From Bacteroidales bacterium (GTDB lineage Bacteria > Bacteroidota > Bacteroidia > Bacteroidales > Bacteroidaceae), in assembly GCA_004558535.1 (NCBI GenBank), contig SFCP01000098.1, positions 1-15,774 on the forward strand: a stretch of 15,774 bases of DNA. Direction: 5' to 3'. The position numbers were made by a program, and so were the translations under genes. The number at the start of each line of letters is the position of its first letter. Within the stretch, counting starts at the first letter, position 1. Of this stretch, positions 4,509 to 10,965 are shown piece after piece. The notes below the pieces were generated by a model. That model was given only the letters and a program-made list of their open reading frames with translations. It was not told where the DNA came from and did no database searches.

Positions 4509-7061
4509 TTACTTCACCAGCACCTTGCGGGCCTGATTGCCCTGGCGGAAGAGGTAGATGCCGGCGGGCAAAGTGGGCTTCTGGTCGGCGCGGCAGGTGG
4601 TGACGCAGCGTCCGTCGAGCGTGTAGATTTCCACAGGTGCTCCCTCCGTGAAATTATCGTGCAGCACGTGCTCGATACCGGTGGACAGGGTTACAACGAT
4701 CTCGTTGCTCCATTCCGATGTGACGTCTTTGCTCGCGGACTGCACGCGGTAAGCGTAGGCGGGAGCGGTGAGATTTTGCATCAGGTAGGACGTAGCGGTG
4801 ATGTTCTCGATGATAGTGGCATTTCCCCAGACATTAAGTCCGGCGAAGTCGCTTTCAGAGAAAGTTCCGGCGTACACGCCGATATTGTCGAGGTAGACGC
4901 GCGCGTCTGCACCGATGTAAGCCTTGAAGTCCTGGCTGACTCCGTCGAAATTGAGGGCATATCCCTTGCCGGTGAGCGTCACCTGTTTCGACTGAATCGT
5001 ATCTCCGGCTGCGCTCATCAGTGCCACGCGGCCGTAGACCTCGGTTTCTGCGCCATAAACTGCCTGATCGAAGTAGACGGTGACCTTTCCGTCGGCCGGA
5101 GCGGTGAGCAGGGGCGTAGCGATCCAGCCGGTTTTGGAAGCGGTGCCCAGCTTGATGCAGCCTTTGCTGTTGTAGAGCTTACTGCCGCTCCATCCGGGCT
5201 GTGCAGTCAGGTTGTCGAGGTTCGAAGACACGTCGAAAGCGCCATCGTTGCCGTCACTGCCGGGTTCTACCAAGGCGAAGTCTTCCTCCACCAAAGCACT
5301 TCCCGAGGGATTGGCGCCACTCATCGTGCGATATTGCAGGTTGTAGCTTTCAGCGTCAGCCACTTCTTCCCAATTGGCTGTGAAGGAGTTTTCCTGCACG
5401 TCGGTAGCGTCGAGCGCCACGGGCGGACTGAGCGGAACACCTCCCATGAACGAGAACGAAATCAGCCCGGAGGTGGTTTCGGTAATCTTTTCGATGGGCT
5501 TACCCATGAGGTAGTTGCCCGAGGGGCTTCGATTGTAGAGCGTAGCTGCCGGAATGGAGGTATCGGTCAGCGCTTTCTTTTTCTTTATACCGGGGAAGGG
5601 GTCTCCTGCCAAGTCGGAACTGCTCACATAACCGTTGTTGCTGAGTGAATTGTCGGCGGGAATGATGGTCATACGTTCGTGCGAGGCGTCATTGTTGACG
5701 GTATTGTAGTCCCAAGCCGAGGAGTTGTAGTCCACGTGGAGCACCAGGAGTCCATGGGCGTTGATATCTTTTCCCCAAGACTTGACTTGGTGGTTTTCGA
5801 GCATGTAGTACTCGTTCTTGTTGGCGTCATTGTATATAATATATGCCTCGGGTGCATCGGTGATGGGCTGCATGTTGACCACTGCCGTGGGTGTGCTGAG
5901 CACTGTCGGGGTGAGCCATCCGCTTACCATGCGTTCGTAGGAAGTATAAGGTGAGGGTATGCAGCCGTCGCCGCAGTATGCGCCGTTGCCCATGACGCTC
6001 CAGTTGTCCATACCAAAGGCTCCGGAATATCCGGTGTCATAGAAGTCGGGCAGACCAAGGCAGTGGGAGTATTCGTGGCAGACTACGCCGATACCGCCGA
6101 GGTTAGTGCCGCTGTTACCCTTGAGTTCGGAGCCACAGGAATAGGTATTGATGTACATGCCATTGAGGTAGAGTCGCTTCCCGTAGCTGCTGTATTGCAA
6201 CCAGTACTCATGCGGCCAGATGGCATCGCTTGTCACGCCGGCCACGTTCTGCCCGTGGCCGGCATAAAGTACGTAGAGCTGGTCCACTTCGCCGTTGTTG
6301 TCCCAATCATAGTCCTTGAAGTCCACTTGATCGGCGGCTCCCTTGCAAGCTTCGACTATCATTTCGCCGACTTTCAGGTCGATATTTTGTCCTCCACCGT
6401 CTGCGCCGTAGTACGAACGGGTATATTTCAGCTGCACGGGGCCTATTACGTCAAATTCAAGGTCGAACTGGCCGTAGCTTTGGTCGTAGAAGTAATCGTG
6501 TACACTGCCGATATGTCCGTTTTTGCTGTACCCGGTTTGGTTGAACATTTTGTTGAATTCAGTCTGCGTGCCGTTGGCGCTGAACTTCACGTCGCTGAAT
6601 TGCACCAGGATGCAGAGTCCTTTTCTCTTTCCGGTATAGGCGGTGCGGCGGGGTCCTCCCTCGGCCGGCGCACGTCGCACTGCAGTGCTCACCATGCCGT
6701 TGCGCAGGCGATTGCGCTGCTGCCAGATGGTCTGTACGCCGGACTTCATGAGGAGTCCGTTGGCCAGCAGGTACGCCTGTTCCTCGGCTGAGCGGCTGTT
6801 CTCGTCGCGTGCCAGGAATTGGCCGGGCACCAGTTCGCTTCCGCTCAACCGGGCGTAACGGAAAGTGCCGTCTGCGTCCTGCACGACAGGCATTCCGTCG
6901 GTGGTGGTGAGGAAGTTAAAAGTTTCATCACCCTGTAGGATTAAGGTAACTGTGCTGCCGTCGGGCTGCGTGAAGAGATGCGGCCGTCTGTCGGCAGGAA
7001 TGGCCGACATCGAGGCGACCACGGTCCATAATACCAGGACTAACGCTGAAATCTTTTTCAT
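4509..7061 (-). CDS. Secreted M6-family metalloprotease with T9SS sorting domain
   Basis: This is a zinc endopeptidase of the M6 (immune inhibitor A-like) family, 850 residues. The signal peptide is about 1-20 (MKKISALVLVLWTVVASMSA). A propeptide runs to about 145. The catalytic domain holds the zinc motif HEYSHCLGLPD (329-339; zinc ligands H329, H333 and probably D339, base E330) and the Met-turn WSVMG (354-358). An FN3-like domain starts at about 545 and seems to be split by a beta-rich, probably jelly-roll, segment (about 585-735), resuming at about 752-792. The C-terminus (808-850), with VEIYTLDGRCV and LPAGIYLF, fits a T9SS type A sorting domain. The protein should be exported, crossing the outer membrane by T9SS. 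Its gene lies 50 bp after metG with no promoter or terminator seen between, so read-through from metG is likely. Substrate unknown. Confidence 0.93.
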   Translation of the reverse strand: MKKISALVLVLWTVVASMSAIPADRRPHLFTQPDGSTVTLILQGDETFNFLTTTDGMPVVQDADGTFRYARLSGSELVPGQFLARDENSRSAEEQAYLLANGLLMKSGVQTIWQQRNRLRNGMVSTAVRRAPAEGGPRRTAYTGKRKGLCILVQFSDVKFSANGTQTEFNKMFNQTGYSKNGHIGSVHDYFYDQSYGQFDLEFDVIGPVQLKYTRSYYGADGGGQNIDLKVGEMIVEACKGAADQVDFKDYDWDNNGEVDQLYVLYAGHGQNVAGVTSDAIWPHEYWLQYSSYGKRLYLNGMYINTYSCGSELKGNSGTNLGGIGVVCHEYSHCLGLPDFYDTGYSGAFGMDNWSVMGNGAYCGDGCIPSPYTSYERMVSGWLTPTVLSTPTAVVNMQPITDAPEAYIIYNDANKNEYYMLENHQVKSWGKDINAHGLLVLHVDYNSSAWDYNTVNNDASHERMTIIPADNSLSNNGYVSSSDLAGDPFPGIKKKKALTDTSIPAATLYNRSPSGNYLMGKPIEKITETTSGLISFSFMGGVPLSPPVALDATDVQENSFTANWEEVADAESYNLQYRTMSGANPSGSALVEEDFALVEPGSDGNDGAFDVSSNLDNLTAQPGWSGSKLYNSKGCIKLGTASKTGWIATPLLTAPADGKVTVYFDQAVYGAETEVYGRVALMSAAGDTIQSKQVTLTGKGYALNFDGVSQDFKAYIGADARVYLDNIGVYAGTFSESDFAGLNVWGNATIIENITATSYLMQNLTAPAYAYRVQSASKDVTSEWSNEIVVTLSTGIEHVLHDNFTEGAPVEIYTLDGRCVTTCRADQKPTLPAGIYLFRQGNQARKVLVK

Positions 7062-7111
7062 GGAAACGTTTTATGTTAGGTTTTTTCTGAGACGTAAATA
7101 CGCGGTGGTCA

Positions 7112-9154
7112 TTATCCCACCTCACTGCCGGGCAACACTTCGCGGTCTACGGTCACCACGCTGAGCGCGCCGTCGTGATTGACGGCGGAGAGGATCATAC
7201 CCTCGCTGACCAAGCCGTTTTTGAATTCGCGGGGCGGCAGATTGGCAATGAAGCAGACCTGTTTGCCCACCAGTTGTTCGGGTTCGTAGTGCTGTGCGAT
7301 GCCGCTTACGATGGTGCGGTCGTCCAGTCCGTCGGCGATGGTGAATTTCAGGAGCTTTTTCATTTTCGGCACGCGCTCGCAGGCCTTCACGGTGCCCACG
7401 CGGATGTCGAGCTTCTCGAAGGTAGAGAAGTCGATGTCGGCTTTCACCTCGTTGGCGCGGTAGGCAGCGGCTTCGTTGGCCTTTTTGGTGTCGAGCAGCT
7501 TCTGCACCTGTGCTTCTACGACCTCGTCCTCGATTTTTTCGAAGAGGAGCTCGGGTGTCCCGAGGCTGTGGCCGGCCGGCAGCAGGTCTGTGCTGCCCAG
7601 CGCGTCCCACCGGGGTGCTCCCATGGCGAGCATGGTGCGCAGTTTTTCGGAGGAGAAGGGCAGGAAGGGCTCGAAAGCGATGGCCAGGTTGGCGGCCAGC
7701 TGGAGCGAAAGGTGGATGATGGTCTTCACCCGCTCGGGGTCTGTCTTTATCACCTTCCAAGGCTCGCTGTCGGCCAAGTATTTATTGCCTATGCGGGCCA
7801 GGTTCATGGCTTCCTTCAAGGCGTCGCGGAACCGGAACGCTTCGATGAGCCTTTCCAGCTCGGCCTTGACGCCGTTGAACTCGCTGATGGTCTGTCGGTC
7901 GAAGTCGGTCCATTCTCCCGGTGCGGGCACTACGCCGTCGTAGTATTTCCGGGTGAGCTGCAGGGCGCGGTTGACGAAGTTGCCGTAGACGGCCACGAGT
8001 TCGTTGTTGTTGCGCGCCTGAAAGTCCTTCCAAGTGAAGTTGTTGTCCTTGGTTTCGGGTGCGTTGGCCGTCAGTACGTAGCGCAGCACGTCCTGTTTGC
8101 CGGGCAGGTCGACCAGATATTCGTGGAGCCATACGGCCCAGTTGCGCGAAGTCGAGATTTTGTCGTCCTCGAGGTTGAGGAACTCGTTGGCAGGTACGTT
8201 GTCGGGCAGGACATAGCCGCCGTGGGCCTTGAGCATGGCGGGGAAGACGATGCAATGGAAGACGATGTTGTCCTTTCCGATGAAGTGGACGAGGCGTGTG
8301 TCCTCGCTCTTCCACCACAGCTCCCAGTCGTCGGGGCGCAGGTCCTTGGTATTGCTGATGTAACCGATGGGGGCGTCAAACCATACGTAGAGCACTTTGC
8401 CCTCGGCGCCCTCGACGGGCACGGGGATGCCCCAATCCAGGTCGCGGCTCACGGCACGGGGCTGCAAACCCATGTCAAACCAGCTCTTGCACTGACCCAC
8501 GACGTTGCTGCGCCAATCTGCGTGCTCGCGTGTAATCCACGGTTCCAACCAAGCCTGGTGCTTGTCGAGCGGCAAGTACCAGTGTTTCGTCTTGCGGAGC
8601 ACGGGCGTGCTACCGCTGATGGTGCTTTTCGGATGAATCAGTTCGGTGGGCGACAGGGCCGTGCCGCACTTTTCACACTGGTCGCCATAGGCGCCCTCGG
8701 CGTGGCAGTGGGGGCACTCGCCGGTGATGTAGCGGTCGGCCAGGAACGTGTGCTCCTGCTCATCGTAGTACTGTTCGCTTTCCTTCTCCACAAATTCGCC
8801 CTTGTCGTAGAGGTGGCGGAAGAAGTCGGCGGCCAGGTGGGCGTGTGTGTCGCTCGTGGTGCGTCCGTAGTAGTCGAACGAGATGCCGAAGTCGCGGAAG
8901 GAGTCGCGGATAATCTTGTCGTAGCGGTCCACGACCTCCTGGGGCGTGCACCCCTCCTTGCGGGCGCGGATGGTCACGGGCACGCCGTGCTCGTCGGAGC
9001 CACAGATGTAGAGCACATCGCGTCCGCGCAGGCGCAAGTAGCGTACATAAATATCGGCAGGCACGTAGACGCCGGCCAGGTGGCCGATATGCACACCGCC
9101 ATTGGCGTAGGGCAGCGCTGCCGTCACTAAGGTTCGTTTGTAGTTCTTTTCCAT
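7112..9154 (-). CDS. metG: Methionyl-tRNA synthetase
   Basis: MetG charges initiator and elongator tRNA-Met. The 680-residue length fits the long form with a C-terminal tRNA-binding domain. PYANGGVHIGH (15-25) is the HIGH motif and KISTSRN (332-338) the KMSKS motif. C147, C150, C160 and C163 form a zinc knuckle. From about 575 the EMAP/Arc1p-like domain begins, with FEKLDIRVGTV and later KQVCFIANLPPREF. The open frame runs upstream to 9547 through repeat DNA. The ATG at 9154 is chosen because the family N-terminus (KRTLVTAALPYANGG) starts there and a promoter-like box lies between the two candidate starts. Confidence 0.97.
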   Translation of the reverse strand: MEKNYKRTLVTAALPYANGGVHIGHLAGVYVPADIYVRYLRLRGRDVLYICGSDEHGVPVTIRARKEGCTPQEVVDRYDKIIRDSFRDFGISFDYYGRTTSDTHAHLAADFFRHLYDKGEFVEKESEQYYDEQEHTFLADRYITGECPHCHAEGAYGDQCEKCGTALSPTELIHPKSTISGSTPVLRKTKHWYLPLDKHQAWLEPWITREHADWRSNVVGQCKSWFDMGLQPRAVSRDLDWGIPVPVEGAEGKVLYVWFDAPIGYISNTKDLRPDDWELWWKSEDTRLVHFIGKDNIVFHCIVFPAMLKAHGGYVLPDNVPANEFLNLEDDKISTSRNWAVWLHEYLVDLPGKQDVLRYVLTANAPETKDNNFTWKDFQARNNNELVAVYGNFVNRALQLTRKYYDGVVPAPGEWTDFDRQTISEFNGVKAELERLIEAFRFRDALKEAMNLARIGNKYLADSEPWKVIKTDPERVKTIIHLSLQLAANLAIAFEPFLPFSSEKLRTMLAMGAPRWDALGSTDLLPAGHSLGTPELLFEKIEDEVVEAQVQKLLDTKKANEAAAYRANEVKADIDFSTFEKLDIRVGTVKACERVPKMKKLLKFTIADGLDDRTIVSGIAQHYEPEQLVGKQVCFIANLPPREFKNGLVSEGMILSAVNHDGALSVVTVDREVLPGSEVG

Positions 9155-9244
9155 ATTTGCTTTACTGCTGTTAAGGGGGAGTGGAAGTGCCCCTGCGGTG
9201 TCCGAGAATGTGACAAAATGCGTAGGGGCGCGTTTACCAATGTG

Positions 9245-9252
9245 CAAAGGTA
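9245..9252 (-). promoter_or_regulatory. Candidate -7 box of metG
   Basis: The minus strand reads TACCTTTG, a full match to TAnnTTTG. No TTTG is present 19-20 bases upstream, so only half the consensus is met. Transcription from here would give a leader of about 85 bases before the ATG at 9154. Confidence 0.45.
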
Positions 9253-9430
9253 CACTTTTTTCGCTGAGCTCCTCACTTTTACACATTTTTTTACCCTGCG
9301 TAAAATCCGGAAACCGGTTTTGAGGAAGCGGAACACAGGCTGCGGCCGTCGCACAGCCGGCACAACCGGGATTTTGCACCAACTGCGTGGAAATGCCCGA
9401 AGGCGCCCTCGTCCGGAGCATCAAAGCCCC

Positions 9431-9619
9431 GACCTTTCGCGCGCCGCCCGAGACCCTTCGCGCGCCGCCCGGAACCCTTTGCGCACCGCCCAAGCCCCTC
9501 CGCACGCCGCCCTTTTCCTTTCGCACGCAGCCTGAGTCCCTTTGCACGCCGCCCTTTTCCTTTCGCGCGCAGCCCGGAACCTTTCACGCGCAGCCCGGAA
9601 CCCTCCGCGCGCAGCCCGA
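9431..9619. repeat. Nine exact-length 21-bp G+C-rich tandem repeats
   Basis: Nine consecutive units, each exactly 21 bp, share the core TTTCGCGCGCCGCCCGG with a few substitutions each. There are no spacers. Because the period is seven codons and few units contain stops, several frames on both strands stay open and give basic or proline-rich heptads such as GRRAKGL or LRAPPGT. I see no start, homology or codon bias to favour any frame. The array lies upstream of metG, outside its likely leader. Confidence 0.9.
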
Positions 9620-9767
9620 GACGGCTGTGCAACCTTCTTCTCACTTTTGCGCAAACCCTGCCCCGCGACGGCCGTCAGCAACATGGATGCACAGCGGGAC
9701 TTGGGCAGGAATTGCGGGCCGCCCGAGGCGTATGTGCAAGGGCTGAGTAGTGCATCGAAATGCATAG

Positions 9768-9794
9768 GTAGATTTAACGTAAACTTTCTTAAAG
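9768..9794 (-). repeat. 27-bp conserved box of the composite element, copy 2
   Basis: The minus strand starts CTTTAAGAAAGTTTAC, has G at the variable position, and ends TTAAATCTAC. It differs from 547-573 at that one base. An ACAAAAAC stretch precedes the box in both copies, closer in this one. Confidence 0.8.
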
Positions 9795-9842
9795 CACGTT
9801 TTTGTGCCGGATTCTTCCTATTACATACCGATGGCTTTTGTC

Positions 9843-9926
9843 CAAGTGCCTTGTAATTTTGCGCAACTGGGACGTAGATAAAACCAAGTGCTTTGTAGTT
9901 TTGACCAAGTGCCGGATAGTTTTGCG
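9843..9926 (-). repeat. Brick array D: four 21-bp tandem repeats
   Basis: On the minus strand the units are 9926-9906, 9905-9885, 9884-9864 and 9863-9843, all exactly 21 bp. Units 1, 2 and 4 carry AAACTATCCGGCACTTG, AAACTACAAAGCACTTG and AAATTACAAGGCACTTG; unit 3 is diverged. A fifth, poor unit may reach 9821. One frame reads QNYPALGQNYKALG, matching a frame of the other two brick arrays. Confidence 0.85.
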
Positions 9927-9937
9927 CGCAGGCAGGA

Positions 9938-9988
9938 CCTAAAAAAGGAGGAAGCCGCCTGTTACGTTCGGTCTCCTCCTTTGGTAGG
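9938..9988 (-). terminator. Intrinsic terminator hairpin / possible tiny hairpin RNA, copy 2
   Basis: On the minus strand AAAGGAGGA (9982-9974) pairs with TCCTCCTTT (9952-9944), with further partial pairing of ACCG and CGG inside. The T-run continues to 9941. Outer TAGG/CCTA bases (9985-9988, 9938-9941) can also pair. The arms differ from those of copy 1 (338-371) yet still pair. No minus-strand gene lies upstream; the nearest upstream gene is on the plus strand. Confidence 0.75.
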
Positions 9989-9989
9989 A

Positions 9990-10021
9990 CAAATATACTA
10001 CATTTTTCGGCGAAAAGCAAA
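9990..10021 (-). promoter_or_regulatory. Bacteroidota-type promoter in element copy 2
   Basis: On the minus strand TTTG (10021-10018) and TATATTTG (9997-9990) are separated by 20 bases. The -7 box is a perfect TAnnTTTG. Transcription would start near 9983, at the foot of the hairpin at 9982-9941, as in copy 1. Confidence 0.6.
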
Positions 10022-10102
10022 TCCGGTCTTTCGCATTTTAACATTTGGTCCGCATAGCGCCGCCGGCGCGTCTTTTTGCCGGGAGATACCTTTACCTATT
10101 GG

Positions 10103-10140
10103 GTGTGCACGCGCGCGCATAGGGTGCGTACGCGCACGCA
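10103..10140. other. Alternating purine-pyrimidine tracts (Z-DNA-prone)
   Basis: Positions 10103-10121 alternate strictly (GTGTGCACGCGCGCGCATA) and 10124-10140 do so again (GTGCGTACGCGCACGCA). Such GC/GT alternation favours left-handed DNA under negative supercoiling. No gene overlaps it. Between here and 10421 I see no other supported feature. Confidence 0.6.
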
Positions 10141-10421
10141 AACGCGGAAAAGGTGCGGCCACGCCCCCAACCTCCCGACGCCCTCAGCCGCTGCACAGCT
10201 GTAGCATGGGAAAAGCAAGCACTTCGCGGCACACTGTGAAACCGACAAAGCACCCTGTTTTCGCCCAATCTGCCGGCAGCACAACGCACTTAGGTGGGGA
10301 TGTCTACGCCCCCGATGCGGGCGGAAAAGGCGCAGCCAACGGCGACTTCGCTGCGCCCCACGGGAAGCCGCACAAGGCACAGAAAAAAATCTGTTGTGTT
10401 AATATTATGTTAAATTTTCGC

Positions 10422-10480
10422 CACGGGGGGGTAAATAAAGTGAAATCTATATTTTTGTGCGGATAATAGTACCCCCCGTG
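10422..10480. promoter_or_regulatory. Inverted repeat bracketing the promoter of the plus-strand unit
   Basis: CACGGGGGGGTA (10422-10433) and TACCCCCCGTG (10470-10480) are reverse complements except that the left arm has seven G and the right six C. The 36-base interior contains the -7 box at 10450-10457. The arms fall over the -33 region and just after the expected start site. They could be an operator, a small invertible switch, or a slippage-prone G-tract. Confidence 0.6.
10450..10457 (+). promoter_or_regulatory. Candidate -7 box of the small gene / BspA-like unit
   Basis: TATTTTTG fits TAnnTTTG. The position 19 bases upstream is inside a G7 tract and has no TTTG, so the promoter may be weak or need an activator. 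Transcription would start near 10464, giving a leader of about 215 bases before the ATG at 10680. Confidence 0.5.
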
Positions 10481-10526
10481 CCTCGGTCGGCAGATTGCGC
10501 AGCCTGCGCATCCCCATATCTTCGAG

Positions 10527-10620
10527 CCAAACGCTCCCCCCTTCGCCGCCGGCACCGTTCAAAACCACACACAAACCTTATTTCCCCCCTTTCCGAAACC
10601 CCACAGCGCCCACGGCACAC
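10527..10620 (+). promoter_or_regulatory. C-rich, G-poor leader segment
   Basis: The expected leader holds CTCCCCCCTTC, AAAACCACACACAAACC and TTTCCCCCCTTTCC with little G. Such unstructured C-rich RNA is typical of Rho loading sites. A similar stretch (10868-10963) lies between the small gene and the large one. A small TGCGCA-gcc-TGCGCA hairpin sits earlier in the leader (10496-10510). Regulation by Rho is an inference from composition only. Confidence 0.35.
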
Positions 10621-10679
10621 CGCGGCCGGTGAAGCCCCGCCCCACAGCAGAGCATGACGCTGCCCAAACTACAAACAAT

Positions 10680-10856
10680 ATGAAAAGAGCAAGAAAGCCC
10701 TACTTAATGCCCCATGCCGAGGCCGTAGATTTCCACATGGAAAGCCTACTGAAGACAAGCTTCTCATCATTCGATGGGGCCGAAAACGCCAGCGAGCAGC
10801 CCGACGGACCGCCCGAGTTGGACACCCGCCGTAAGTTTTGGGAACCGGAGGAATAG
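10680..10856 (+). CDS. Small 58-residue protein, function unknown
   Basis: The product starts MKRARKPYLMPHAEAVDFHM, continues ESLLKTSFSSFDGAENAS and ends RRKFWEPEE. There is no signal peptide, membrane segment or lipobox. The layout resembles many short unannotated Bacteroidales proteins: a basic start with Y.(x)P, a central ESLL.(x)S-type stretch, then an acidic aromatic tail. That resemblance is from memory. The ATG at 10680 is preferred over one at 10629 because the basic KxxxPYLxP start matches such proteins. It lies 109 bp before the BspA-like gene on the same strand, with a G+C hairpin between. It could be a leader peptide, a small partner of the secreted protein, or a peptide precursor. 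Confidence 0.6.
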   Translation: MKRARKPYLMPHAEAVDFHMESLLKTSFSSFDGAENASEQPDGPPELDTRRKFWEPEE

Positions 10857-10902
10857 TCGCAGGATAACCGCGCCACCCAACCTCCCCCCTCCCCTCTCAC
10901 CC

Positions 10903-10919
10903 GGCGGCCGGCGGCCGCC
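10903..10919 (+). other. G+C hairpin between the small gene and the BspA-like gene
   Basis: GGCGGCC (10903-10909) pairs with GGCCGCC (10913-10919) around a 3-base loop. A C/T tract (TCTCTCCCCCCC) follows rather than a T-run. It may slow ribosomes or RNA polymerase, or act with Rho, but it is not a standard intrinsic terminator. Confidence 0.45.
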
Positions 10920-10965
10920 TCTCTCCCCCCCTTCGCAACCCAAACTCACCCCATTCCCCACTTGT

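Larger units (their letters stand above)
9740..10053 (-). repeat. Dispersed composite intergenic element, copy 2
   Basis: Read on the minus strand this repeats the module order of 266-600. It starts GCGGACCAAATGTTAAAA (10053-10036). Next come TTTG...TATATTTG (10021-9990), a GGAGGAGACC hairpin with T6 (9982-9941), four bricks (9926-9843), the 27-bp box (9794-9768), and a TGCATTTCGATGCACT tail ending near 9749. It lies in the long non-coding stretch between metG and the plus-strand unit. The two copies are inverted relative to each other and enclose four genes. No transposase or target duplication was seen. Confidence 0.75.

Noticed and set aside
9155..9547. N-terminal extension of metG by 131 codons
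   Set aside because: The extension is translated 21-bp repeat and low-complexity sequence, and a candidate -7 box lies inside it. Family proteins start at the ATG at 9154.
9431..9619. Possible CRISPR array
   Set aside because: The units are directly contiguous with no spacers, and no cas gene is present.
9421..10044. 207-codon minus-strand open frame across element copy 2 and the G+C array
   Set aside because: It merges promoter, hairpin, bricks and array into one frame. The corresponding frame in copy 1 is shifted by 2 bases and stopped. Mismatches show no synonymous bias.
266..10053. Composite transposon bounded by the two inverted elements
   Set aside because: The enclosed genes are mostly housekeeping (waaA, gltX, metG), there is no transposase, and no target duplication was seen. 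Independent insertion of the two copies is simpler.
9888..10466. 192-codon plus-strand frame
   Set aside because: It begins inside a brick repeat, crosses the hairpin and the Z-DNA-prone tract, and has no recognisable content.
10774..10965. Longer start for the BspA-like protein
   Set aside because: It would overlap the small gene and place proline-rich sequence before the clear signal peptide that starts at 10966.
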